Shown here piece by piece: positions 1-7,800 of a stretch of 11,879 bases of DNA. Each line of letters opens with the position of its first letter. Positions within the stretch are counted from its first letter, which is position 1. This DNA is from JALOAT01 sp041677345 (GTDB lineage: Bacteria > Pseudomonadota > Gammaproteobacteria > Thiohalomonadales > Thiohalomonadaceae): NCBI GenBank assembly GCA_041677345.1, contig JBAYQE010000081.1, positions 1 to 11,879 on the forward strand, given 5' to 3'. The notes under the pieces are model-generated. The model was not told where the DNA came from and searched no databases. It was given only the letters and a program-made list of their open reading frames with translations. The translations under genes were made by a program, and so were the position numbers.

Positions 1-9
1 TGCCGCTTC

Positions 10-15
10 TATAGT
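10..15 (+). promoter_or_regulatory. Possible -10 box upstream of mdh
   Basis: TATAGT matches the sigma-70 -10 consensus (TATAAT) at five of six positions. It would give a leader of roughly 25 nt before the mdh start codon. The -35 box would lie outside the left edge of the window, so this is only half a promoter. Confidence 0.3.
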
Positions 16-47
16 TAACCCGTACTGACCGGCCATGGAGGGAAGGC

Positions 48-1013
48 ATGTACAAGATCAGCGTAGTGGGTGCGGGTCGCGTGGGTGAGGCCGCGGCACA
101 GTTCCTGGCGCAGCACCAGCATTGCGAGGAACTGGTGTTGCTCGATGTGGACGAGGGCGTTGCCGTGGGAACGGCGCTCGATATCCAGGAATCCGCTCCG
201 CTGTTCCGCTTCGACACGCGTATCGTGGGTGGCGCCGAGGGTGCGCTCATGGCGGGGTCCGATCTCGTGATCGTCACGGCAGGTTTTCCGCGCCGGCCCG
301 GCATGTCGCGGTCTGACGTGCTCGAGACCAATGTCCCCATCATCGACATGGTGGTGGCCAACGTGCTGCGCCACGCGCCGGACGCGACCCTCCTGGTGGT
401 GACCAATCCGGTGGATGTGCTTACCTGGCGGGCCTGGGAGCGAAGCGGTTTTCCGCGTCACCGTGTCATCGGCCAGGCGGGGGTGCTCGATGCCGCGCGC
501 ATGGCGAGTTTCGTGGCGCTGGAGACCGGTTTTTCGGCACAGGATGTGTGTGCCATGGTGCTCGGCGGCCACGGCGACACCATGGTGCCGCTGCCGCGCT
601 ACACCAGTGTGGGCGGCGTGCCCATCACACACTTCATGGCCCCTGAGACCATTGAGCGCATCGTGCAGCGCACACGCCAAGGCGGTGCGGAGATCCTTGC
701 CCTGCGTCAGAAGAGCAGCGCCTACGACTCACCCGCGGCGGCCATCGCCACCATGGTCGATGCGGTGCGCCATGACCGCAAGCGGCTGTTGCCCACGGTT
801 TGCGTGCTGGAAGGTGAATACGGTGAGCACGGTATCGCCATGGGTGTGCCTGCGGTGCTGGGTGCGAGCGGCATGCAGTCCATTGTCGACCTGCCGCTCG
901 AAGCCGATGAGCGTGAGCTGTTTGTGCGCTCAGCGGAGCGGGTGCGGGAGGATATTGCGCGCATGGCCGCCCTGGACGCCTGCGCGCCGCGCAACGCGGC
1001 GCGTGGGATGTAG
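48..1013 (+). CDS. mdh: Malate dehydrogenase, LDH-like type
   Basis: This 321-residue NAD-dependent dehydrogenase should interconvert malate and oxaloacetate in the cytoplasm (TCA cycle). The Rossmann motif GAGRVG is at residues 8-13, and the acidic residue that selects NAD over NADP is in LLDVDEG (D33). The substrate loop AGFPRRPGMSR (78-88) carries the paired arginines typical of malate rather than lactate enzymes, where the position-102 equivalent would be Gln. N120 lies in TNP, the Asp/Arg pair in GVLDAAR is D148/R151, and the catalytic His is H175 in GGHGD. The segment GQAGVLDAAR resembles the LDH-like MDH group rather than the E. coli Mdh group. Length is normal for the family (310-325). 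The ATG at 48 follows a strong ribosome binding site (GGAGG, 37-41, spacing 6). The gene stands alone and faces the adenosyltransferase gene tail to tail. Malate preference is inferred from the loop. Confidence 0.93.
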   Translation: MYKISVVGAGRVGEAAAQFLAQHQHCEELVLLDVDEGVAVGTALDIQESAPLFRFDTRIVGGAEGALMAGSDLVIVTAGFPRRPGMSRSDVLETNVPIIDMVVANVLRHAPDATLLVVTNPVDVLTWRAWERSGFPRHRVIGQAGVLDAARMASFVALETGFSAQDVCAMVLGGHGDTMVPLPRYTSVGGVPITHFMAPETIERIVQRTRQGGAEILALRQKSSAYDSPAAAIATMVDAVRHDRKRLLPTVCVLEGEYGEHGIAMGVPAVLGASGMQSIVDLPLEADERELFVRSAERVREDIARMAALDACAPRNAARGM

Positions 1014-1024
1014 GCCATGCCATA

Positions 1025-1045
1025 GGGGCCTGCCCCCTTGGGGGC
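1025..1045 (+). terminator. Weak GC hairpin after mdh
   Basis: GCCCCC and GGGGGC (1032-1045) form a tight stem separated by two T residues, just after the mdh stop codon, with an alternative pairing to the GGGGCC at 1025-1030. No T-run follows directly on the plus strand, so classification as an intrinsic terminator is doubtful. Confidence 0.2.
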
Positions 1046-1085
1046 CGCTAGCGTCGGCGAAAAAGGGGCGGACGGGTTGATGCAT

Positions 1086-1109
1086 CGCCCGGAGAGAGGT
1101 CTCCGGGCG
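1086..1109. terminator. Perfect 10-bp hairpin between convergent genes
   Basis: A 10-bp perfect stem (CGCCCGGAGA and its complement) with the four-base loop GAGG lies between the mdh and adenosyltransferase stop codons. It starts 8 bp beyond the adenosyltransferase stop on the minus strand. On the minus strand a five-T run occurs about 20 nt further on (1060-1064), too far for a classical intrinsic terminator; on the plus strand there is none. It may act as a bidirectional transcript end or an RNA-stabilising 3' hairpin. Confidence 0.4.
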
Positions 1110-1117
1110 TGCGGGAT

Positions 1118-1672
1118 TCAATCCCGGGTGGTACCGAGGCCGGGTTGCCAGTACACCTCGTGGCCCTGTGCGCGGGCGAGCACGCGTGCCACCACGAACA
1201 ACAGGTCGGACAGGCGGTTCACGTAGGCCGTCACGTTGGGATTGAGCGCCTCGTCGCGGGCGAACGCCACCAGGCAGCGCTCGGCGCGGCGGCATACGCT
1301 GCGTGCCACGTGACAGGCGGCCGCAGCCGGGCTGCCACCGGGCAGGATGAATTCCCGCAACGGCGGCAGCCCGGTGTTGAAGCCGTCGAGGTGCTGCTCC
1401 AGGCGGGTGACATAGCCGGTATCGAGGACGGCGCGCCCAGGCACGGAAAGCTCACCGCCCAGGTCGAAAAGGTCGTTCTGCACCTGGATCAGACACCCCC
1501 GCACGGGCTCGGGCAGCACGTGGGCAAGCACCACGCCCAACTGGCTATTCAGTTCATCCAGGGCACCGATGGCTTCGACGCGCGGATTGTCCTTGGGGAT
1601 GCGTACTCCACCGGCCAGGCTGGTGGTGCCATCGTCGCCGGTGCGGGTGTAGATGCGCGTGAGTCGGGCCAT
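1118..1672 (-). CDS. PduO-type cob(I)alamin adenosyltransferase
   Basis: This 184-residue cytoplasmic enzyme transfers the adenosyl group of ATP to cob(I)alamin, producing adenosylcobalamin. Family motifs are clear: the N-terminal ATP-binding segment YTRTGDDGTTSL (8-19) with GG at 21-22, VEAIGALDELNS (32-43), the arginine-rich helix RSVCRRAER (124-132), and NPNVTAYVNRLSDLLFVVAR (144-163), which lines the corrinoid site. Length matches the PduO/ATR family; it is not the CobA/BtuR fold. The reading frame stays open far upstream, but the ATG at 1672 begins exactly at the family N-terminus, 2 bp after the tonB stop codon, with a modest AAGG ribosome binding site. It is therefore the second gene of the riboswitch-led operon. 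The stop codon sits in the loop of a small 6-bp hairpin (1112-1126). It is sometimes annotated cobO-like or yvqK-like; I leave the symbol blank because naming varies. Confidence 0.93.
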   Translation of the reverse strand: MARLTRIYTRTGDDGTTSLAGGVRIPKDNPRVEAIGALDELNSQLGVVLAHVLPEPVRGCLIQVQNDLFDLGGELSVPGRAVLDTGYVTRLEQHLDGFNTGLPPLREFILPGGSPAAAACHVARSVCRRAERCLVAFARDEALNPNVTAYVNRLSDLLFVVARVLARAQGHEVYWQPGLGTTRD

Positions 1673-1674
1673 GC

Positions 1675-2433
1675 TCAACCTTTTTCCAGTCGATAGGACA
1701 CGGGGAGTTGCAGCGTGAAGGCGGTGCCGGGTGCCTTCGACAGCGCGGATACACGGGCGAGCGTCTCCAGTGCGGCGTGATCGAGCACCGCATGGCCCGA
1801 ACTGCGCAGTACCGTGGGTACGCCCAATGAGCCGTCCGCGGTCACCGCCACGCCCAGCAGCACGTCGCCCTGCCAGCCGTGGCGGCGTGCGAGCAGGGGA
1901 TAGCGGAAGTGGCGCGCGAGGGCGAGGCGCACCTCGGCCTCGGCGGCGACGATCGCGGCTTCGGCGCTGACCGTATCGGGCGCGGCCGAGGCTTCCGTGC
2001 CCGGCACAGGCGTGGACGGTGGTGTGTTCACGGCCGTGGGCGCAGGTGCGGCCGGGGCGGCGGCCACGGTTGCAGGCGCAGGTTGGGGCGGGGTAGCGGC
2101 CGGCGCTGCAGGCGCGGGTTCCGGCGACGATGTGGCCACGACGGTGGGCGCAGGCCGGGACGGGACAGCGGCCACGGCTGCAGGCACAGGCGTGTGTGTC
2201 GCCACGGAGGTCGGTGTGGGCGCGACGTGTGGCTCGGGTATTCCGGCCGCGGCCTCGGGCGCGGGTGTGGGCGCCGCCATCAGACGCACGCGCAGCGGCT
2301 CGGTGCCTATGCCGATGTCCGGTGTGGGTGCGTGCAGCGGCAGGGCCAACAGCCCCAGGTGCGCCGCAGTGGCGGCACACAGGGCGAGGGCAAGGCGCTG
2401 ATTGCATGTGGTGCGGGTGGCCGCGGCGTCCAT
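1675..2433 (-). CDS. tonB: TonB family energy transducer
   Basis: This 252-residue inner-membrane protein should pass proton-motive force from ExbB/ExbD to TonB-dependent outer-membrane receptors. The N-terminus has one membrane segment (about residues 14-33, LALALCAATAAHLGLLALPL) containing a His (H25), as expected for the ExbB/ExbD-contacting helix. A long Pro/Ala/Thr/Val-rich linker (about 45-150) is suited to spanning the periplasm. The C-terminal TonB fold (about 162-252) shows the RYPLLARRHGWQGDVLL segment, a DGSLG turn and the SSGHAVLDHAALE helix. I chose the ATG at 2433 because it has an AGGAG ribosome binding site 4 nt upstream and gives a proper short N-terminus; longer versions of the frame run into the riboswitch. 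It is first in the operon with the adenosyltransferase gene. Because a cobalamin riboswitch controls it, it is probably devoted to corrinoid uptake. No exbB, exbD or receptor gene is in view. Confidence 0.9.
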   Translation of the reverse strand: MDAAATRTTCNQRLALALCAATAAHLGLLALPLHAPTPDIGIGTEPLRVRLMAAPTPAPEAAAGIPEPHVAPTPTSVATHTPVPAAVAAVPSRPAPTVVATSSPEPAPAAPAATPPQPAPATVAAAPAAPAPTAVNTPPSTPVPGTEASAAPDTVSAEAAIVAAEAEVRLALARHFRYPLLARRHGWQGDVLLGVAVTADGSLGVPTVLRSSGHAVLDHAALETLARVSALSKAPGTAFTLQLPVSYRLEKG

Positions 2434-2527
2434 GATGCTCCTGCTTGCAGCCTGAAGTATGGCTGCGGGTACGCCTGGCTGAGGTGCGCGGGCGGTCCCG
2501 GCTGCCACCCTCCGCGGCGTTGAACCG
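2434..2527 (-). promoter_or_regulatory. tonB leader / probable riboswitch expression platform
   Basis: This is the stretch between the aptamer and the tonB start codon. A hairpin with a 6-bp stem GCAGCC/GGCTGC and an 8-nt loop lies at 2466-2447, a few bases upstream of the AGGAG ribosome binding site (2437-2441). There is no T-run, so control of translation start is more likely than early termination. I could not identify a specific sequence that masks the ribosome binding site by eye. Confidence 0.4.
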
Positions 2528-2720
2528 TACCAGGCCGGTCTCCGGACTCGCGGCGGGGAGCACGCTCCCGACGGATCGCCTTCCCGCGCCTTGCGCAGTG
2601 GCGTGATGACCCGTCCAAACCGCATACCGTTGCGGGGGCAGTGCCGGCCTTGCGATCTGCGGTCGCGCACCGGCTTCCCGTTTCATTCCTCGGGCGGACG
2701 CCTTCGGAACACCTGGAACG
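2528..2720 (-). ncRNA. Cobalamin (B12) riboswitch
   Basis: Read on the minus strand, this leader contains the conserved elements of the cobalamin aptamer in order: GGTGTTCC (2713-2706) pairing toward GGAAT, then GGGAAGCCGGTG, the GCACTGCCCCCGCAAC block (about 2644-2629), the B12 box GCCACTG (2602-2596), GCGGGAAGGC (about 2588-2579), and the closing segment GAGTCCGGAGACCGGCCTG (about 2549-2531). Binding of adenosylcobalamin or a related cobalamin is known to lower expression of downstream genes in this class. It precedes tonB and the PduO-type adenosyltransferase gene and follows a promoter whose start point coincides with its 5' edge. Exact ends are approximate to within about 10 nt. Confidence 0.95.
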
Positions 2721-2725
2721 ACGGC

Positions 2726-2754
2726 ACTGTAGCCAGCGACCCCATGACGGTCAA
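2726..2754 (-). promoter_or_regulatory. Sigma-70 promoter for the riboswitch operon
   Basis: On the minus strand, TTGACC (2754-2749, five of six consensus bases) is followed after exactly 17 bp by TACAGT (2731-2726, four of six). Transcription would begin near 2719, right where the cobalamin aptamer starts. This agreement between promoter geometry and aptamer edge is the main reason to believe it. Confidence 0.75.
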
Positions 2755-3082
2755 GCGGTGGTGGCCGGCCGGGTGCTACTCTAGATAGCGTCTCCTGTAG
2801 CCGAGATACCTTCCCGGGAGAGAGGAAACCGCTCGATCCAGAGGTGCGGAAATCGCAGAGGGCAGGCGTGTGGGTCGGCATGCCGTCGATCCGACTCCTG
2901 GCGCTTATGGTGGGAGACCTTCCGGCGCTGCGTTCCGTGTGCCCTGCGTATCGCTGCCGTGATGCCGTGGGCGGGAAGTGCTTCATGCTCGGGAACACAT
3001 AGTCGGTTGCAAACAGTCGCCCAGGATTACGCCACGCGGGCAGGTGGTCTTGCCTCATCCAATCCAACAAGTTGTGCTGGTC
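2755..3082. other. Intergenic region between the tonB promoter and tamA
   Basis: About 330 bp lie between the divergent tonB promoter and the start of tamA. Frames stay open here on both strands because of high GC content, but I see no family motif and no clear ribosome binding site. I also found no clear plus-strand -35/-10 pair for tamA; a CTACTCTAGATAG stretch at 2776-2788 is only weakly promoter-like. The function is unresolved beyond presumably holding the tamAB promoter. Confidence 0.4.
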
Positions 3083-4822
3083 ATGGCGTGCGGCCTCGCG
3101 GCCGCGCTGTGGCTGGCGCTCGGCGCCTCGCCGGCCGCCGCCCAGGCAGGCACGCCGGTGGTCATCGTGATCACGGGTGTATCCGGCGACATCCGCGATG
3201 ACCTGCTCGACAGCCTTTCGCTACAGCGTGAGCGCGGTCATCCGTTGCTCACTGAATTGCGCATCGAGCGCCTGCACCGACTTGCCAGTGATGAGATTCG
3301 GCGGGGGCTGCAACCCTTCGGCTACTACCGCGCCACGGTGGATAGCGAACTGAAACAGGTGGATGGCACCTGGCGCGCCGCGTACCGGGTGGCCCTCGGG
3401 CCGCCGGTGCGCGTGACCACAGTGGATCTGCGCATCGAAGGACCCGGCGCGGAAGACGACGAACTGCAACGCTGGCGCGAGGAATTTCCACTGCGCCAGG
3501 GCGACATCCTGTTGCACCGTGTGTATGAGAACGCGCGCGATGAATTGCTGCAGATCGCACGCGGGCGCGGCTTTCTCGAGGGTGATCTCATCACACACCA
3601 GGTGCGCGTGAGCGTGGAGCGGGCGAGTGCCGAGATCGAACTGGTGTTCCAGAGCGGCCCACGCTATCGCTTCGGTGCCACCACGTTCAGCGAGGTCCCT
3701 CTGCAAGAGGACCTGCTGCAACGCTTTCCCGACTATCACCGCGGCGACTACTACGATGCGGAACAGGTGTTCCGGTTACACCGCGACCTCACCAACAGCG
3801 ATTATTTCGACCGCATCGAGGTGGTGCCACGTGTGGACGACACGGCAGACCTGCGCGTGCCCGTCGAGGTGACGGTGGAGATGCGGAAGCGCGATCGCTA
3901 CTCCATGGGCATCGGCTACGGCACCGACACCGGCCCGCGCGTCACGGTCGGCATGCAGCGCCGCTGGGTCAACGAACACGGTCACCGCTTTGGCGGTGAG
4001 GTGCTGGCGTCCGAGGTGCGCACCGGCGCCGCGGTGTACTACCGCATTCCGCTGGCGCGGCCAAACACCGATTTCCTCAGTATCACGGGCGGGCGCGAGC
4101 ACGAGGACACCAACACCTCGGTGCGCGACACCAGCACGCTGGGTCTCAGTATCACACGCGTGCTAAGTAACAACTGGGTGCGTACCGCAGCGCTCAATTA
4201 CCAGGATGAAACCTTCGAGGTCGCCGATGTGGTGGATCGCTCCACCATGCTCTACCCCAACCTGTCGTTTCAGCGCGTGGAGGCCGACGACCGCCTGTTC
4301 CCGCTGCGCGGCTGGCGTGCCATCCTCGAAGCACGTGCCGCCTCGGAAGAGGTCTCCTCCACCACGAACCTGTTACAGGGCCGGCTGGCCGCCAAGGGCG
4401 TGCATGCCTTGCTCGGCGGGCGCGGTATCGTGCGCTTCGATGTGGCGACGAGCTACGTCACCGATTTCGACGAGGTGCCTGTATCGTTGCGTTTCTTCGC
4501 CGGTGGCGACCAGAGCGTGCGTGGCTTCACCTACCAGTCCCTCGGGCCGGAAAACGCGGAAGGTGAGGTGGTGGGTGGCCAGCACCTGCTGGTGGGCAGT
4601 ATCGAGTACGACACTTATTTCAGCGAGCGCTGGGGTGCCGCGGTATTCACCGACGTGGGCAATGCCTTCAATTCCTTCGATGATTACACCCTGCACCAGG
4701 GTACTGGCGCCGGCGTGCGCCTGCGTCTGCCCTTTGGTCTCATACGCCTGGACTTGGCCTGGGCGGTCAGCGAGGAGGACAAGCCGTGGCGGCTCCACCT
4801 GTCCATCGGACCGGACCTGTGA
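3083..4822 (+). CDS. tamA: TamA, Omp85-family outer-membrane assembly factor
   Basis: TamA is the outer-membrane barrel of the translocation and assembly module that works with TamB. Residues 1-22 look like a signal peptide ending PAAAQA. POTRA-like repeats fill about 25-265, with features such as GLQPFGYYRATVDSEL and NSDYFDRIEVVP. The Omp85 beta-barrel follows to the C-terminus, and the loop-6 signature is at VRGF (479-482) within GGDQSVRGFTYQSLGP. The protein ends SIGPDL. The ATG at 3083 gives 579 residues, near the E. coli length (577), and codon use becomes strongly GC-ending only from here. However, it lacks a visible ribosome binding site and the signal peptide lacks an n-region positive charge. 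GTG 2978, GTG 3044 and TTG 3050 are in-frame alternatives; 2978 would supply the positive charges. The stop codon overlaps the tamB ATG (TGATG). The start is uncertain, the identity is not. Confidence 0.92.
   Translation: MACGLAAALWLALGASPAAAQAGTPVVIVITGVSGDIRDDLLDSLSLQRERGHPLLTELRIERLHRLASDEIRRGLQPFGYYRATVDSELKQVDGTWRAAYRVALGPPVRVTTVDLRIEGPGAEDDELQRWREEFPLRQGDILLHRVYENARDELLQIARGRGFLEGDLITHQVRVSVERASAEIELVFQSGPRYRFGATTFSEVPLQEDLLQRFPDYHRGDYYDAEQVFRLHRDLTNSDYFDRIEVVPRVDDTADLRVPVEVTVEMRKRDRYSMGIGYGTDTGPRVTVGMQRRWVNEHGHRFGGEVLASEVRTGAAVYYRIPLARPNTDFLSITGGREHEDTNTSVRDTSTLGLSITRVLSNNWVRTAALNYQDETFEVADVVDRSTMLYPNLSFQRVEADDRLFPLRGWRAILEARAASEEVSSTTNLLQGRLAAKGVHALLGGRGIVRFDVATSYVTDFDEVPVSLRFFAGGDQSVRGFTYQSLGPENAEGEVVGGQHLLVGSIEYDTYFSERWGAAVFTDVGNAFNSFDDYTLHQGTGAGVRLRLPFGLIRLDLAWAVSEEDKPWRLHLSIGPDL
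4772..4778 (+). promoter_or_regulatory. Strong Shine-Dalgarno-like sequence inside tamA
   Basis: GAGGAGG lies 7 nt before an in-frame GTG at 4786 that would extend TamB by 12 residues. It also encodes Glu-Glu in the TamA C-terminus, so it may be coincidental. It bears on whether tamB starts at 4786 or at the ATG at 4822. Confidence 0.35.
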
Positions 4823-7800
4823 TGCGCCGTCTGCTGCTGATCGCCCTGGCCGTGGGCCTGCTGGTGATCACCGCGCTCGGCGCGTGGCTGCTCGCGACCG
4901 AGGCGGGCCTGCGCTACGCGGTGGGACGGGTGGACGGCCTGGCAGACACGGCGTTGTCAGCGCGGCAGTGGCGTGGCCGGCTGCTTGGGCCGGTATATGC
5001 CGAAGGTCTGCAACTCGATATACCGGCCGCCCGCGTCAGTGCTGCCGAGGCCATGTTCGACTGGCAGCCGCTCGCGCTGCTGCGCGGCCGCCTGGTCATC
5101 GACCCCGTGGAGGCAAGCGATGTGCGCGTGACGCTGCAAGCGCCGCGCGATGAGGCGCCCGCCGACGGGCGAGGGCGGCTGCCGGTGTTGTTCACCTCCG
5201 CGGGACTGAAAGGCCGGGTGGAGGGGCTCAGCGTGACCGATGCTACGGGTGTGGTAGTGCTCGCACCCAGCGACGTGACGCTGGCTGCGGTCCTGCACCA
5301 CGACCTGTCGCTTACCCTGGAACAGGCCGTGCTGGATCACCCGCAGGGCCGCTTCGAGGCGACGGGCCGTCTGGGGCTGGAAGACGAGGCTGCGCTGGAC
5401 CTGGAGACCGTCTGGCGCGTGCAACGCCCGGACATGGTGCCCCTGCAGGGACAGGGCAGCCTGCGCGGCGTGTTCGCCCGGCCAGAGATCGACCAGCAGC
5501 TGCTGACGCCATGGCAGGCGCGGCTGCAGGGATCGCTCGCCTGGCGCGACGGGCCACTGCGCTGGGAGGCCCACTTGGCGCTGGCCCGGGGCGTGCTGGC
5601 CGACCTGGACCCGGCCTGGCCCGAGCTACGCCTCAGTGGAGCGTTGCAGGGCAGCGGCACGGGCCATGCCCTGGCGCTGAGCACCACCCTCGACCTGCAC
5701 GAACCCTCGGCCGGGGCCTGGCGTGCCGAGGCGGTGGTGCGCCACGACGTAACCGCCTGGATGCTGCCGCGCCTCCTGCTGGTGCGTCAGGACGGCGCGG
5801 GCCGTGTCGAGGGCGAAGGCCAGCTGCGCTTGGGCGACGATGGGCTGGCCGAGCTGTCGTTGGCTTGGCAGGACTTGGGTTGGCCCGCCGCCGAACCGGC
5901 CAGCCGCAGCCCCGCTGGCACCCTTGAGGTGCGCGGCCATCCCGACGCGTGGACCCTGGCGGGCGAGGCCGTGCTGGAGCAGGCCGGCCATCCGCCCGGC
6001 CGTGTCGACCTCGAAGGTCTTGGCGACCGGCATCACCTGAGCCTGGAACGCCTTCGTGCCGACTGGCTGGGCGGGCGTGTGCAAGGCGGCGGACAGGTGC
6101 ATTGGTCGCCGGCGCTGCGCTTCGAGGGGGAACTGGCACTCAGCCGCCTGAATCCCGGCCACCTCGCACCGCAGTGGCCGGGCAAGGTCGACGCCAAGCT
6201 GGCGCTGGGGGGCACGTGGTCCGAGGCCACAGGGCGCGAGGTACGCGTCGACATGCGTTCCCTGGGCGGCGAGCTGCGCGGCCATGCCCTCGGAGGCAAG
6301 GCATCGCTCAGCTATATGCCGGGCAAGCTGGATATCCGTGAGTTGGTGCTCACCAGCGGCACCGCCCGGTTCACTGCTTCGGGATCCCTTGCCCAGTCGC
6401 TCGATCTGCAGCTTGCCTTGCAGGCAAAGGACCTCGATCACGTCCTGCCGGAACTCCATGGCGCGCTCACCGCCGATGCACGCCTGCGCGGCGACGTCGA
6501 GGCACCGCAGCTTCAAGCCGGGGCGGAAGGTTCAGGGCTGCAATGGCAGGGTCGACAGGTGGCCGACCTGATGCTGAATGCCGAGCTGGACGTGAGCGGC
6601 CGTGTGCCCTCGCACCTGGCGCTGAGCGCCGGCGGTGTCGAGGTCAGTGGCCTGCGCGCCGCGGCCGTGACCCTCTCGGGCACGGGCACGCCTGCGGCCC
6701 ACACCTTGACACTGGCCATGCAGCTTGCGCCGGGTGAGGTGGATATGGCCCTGGCCGGCAGCTATGGGGGGGGGACTTGGCAGGGGCTGCTGCGCGATGG
6801 CCGCTGGCGTGGCGATGCGGGTGTCTGGACACAGCAGGCGCCGGCACCGCTGCGGGTGAGTGCAGAGGGCGCACAGCTCGATCAGGCCTGTTTCGCCCAG
6901 GTGCCGGCACGGCTCTGCCTCGCAGGTTCCGCCGGCCACGCCGGCATCACGGCGCAAGCCCAGGTCGAGCGCGTGCCGATGGCCCTGTTCAAGCCCCTGC
7001 TGCCGCGCCGTGACCTGGCCATCAGCGGGGAACTGAATGGTGGATTCGACCTCCGCTACGGTGACGGCTTGCACCGCCTGCGGGCGGACCTGCATGCAGC
7101 CGCGGGGGAGTTGCGCCTGGACCTGCCCGGAGACGAGGCGTTTACCACCACCTATCACCGGTTGTCCCTCGCGGCACAAGGTGATGAGGACGGCCTGCAC
7201 CTGCGCGCCGCCGCGGAGATGAAAGACGGTGACTTTGCGCGCGCCGAGGCCCGCCTGCCCGGCTGGCGCCCCGGCATGGCACTGTCCGGCGACCTGATGC
7301 TGGACGGTCGGCTCCAGGCCTCCATGGGGCAGTTGATGTGGGTGTCGTTGTTCGTGCCCGAGGTGATCATCCCCGACGGACGCGTGGAAGCCGACCTGCA
7401 ATTGCGTGGCACCGCGTCGCGACCCGTGATCGACGGCAGCACCGACCTGGTCGGCGGCACCATCGCCATCCCCCTGCTCGGCATCGAACTGGGCGAACTG
7501 CGGGTGTTCGCCCGGGGTGATCCGGCCGGCGGCATGCAACTGAGTGCCACGGCCCGTTCGGGTCCGGGCTCGGTGCAGGTGAGCGGCACCGCCGGCCGCG
7601 GTCCCCAGGGCTGGCAGGCCGACCTGCGTGTGCATGGTAAGGACTTCCAGGCGGTGCGCCTGCCCATGGGCGAGGCGCTGGCCACCCCCGACCTCACCCT
7701 GCGTGCCGAGGACGGCGTCATCCGCGTGGGTGGACGGGTGCTGATCCCGCAGGCGCGGGTGAACTTCGAAGATGTAAGCGCTCCGGCGCAGGTGTCCTCG

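Noticed and set aside
1879..2523. Plus-strand Gly/Arg-rich frames opposite tonB
   Set aside because: Complement of the Pro/Ala-rich TonB linker; biased composition is a shadow effect and no family motif is present.
2776..2788. CTACTCTAG word shared with 8687-8695 upstream of the parA-like gene
   Set aside because: Short match, at different distances from the genes, with no partner -35 box; too weak to call a common regulatory site.
1118..3070. A single 650-residue minus-strand frame covering the adenosyltransferase and running past the riboswitch
   Set aside because: Only its last 184 codons show a protein family; the rest overlaps tonB in another frame and the riboswitch. GC-rich DNA keeps the frame open.
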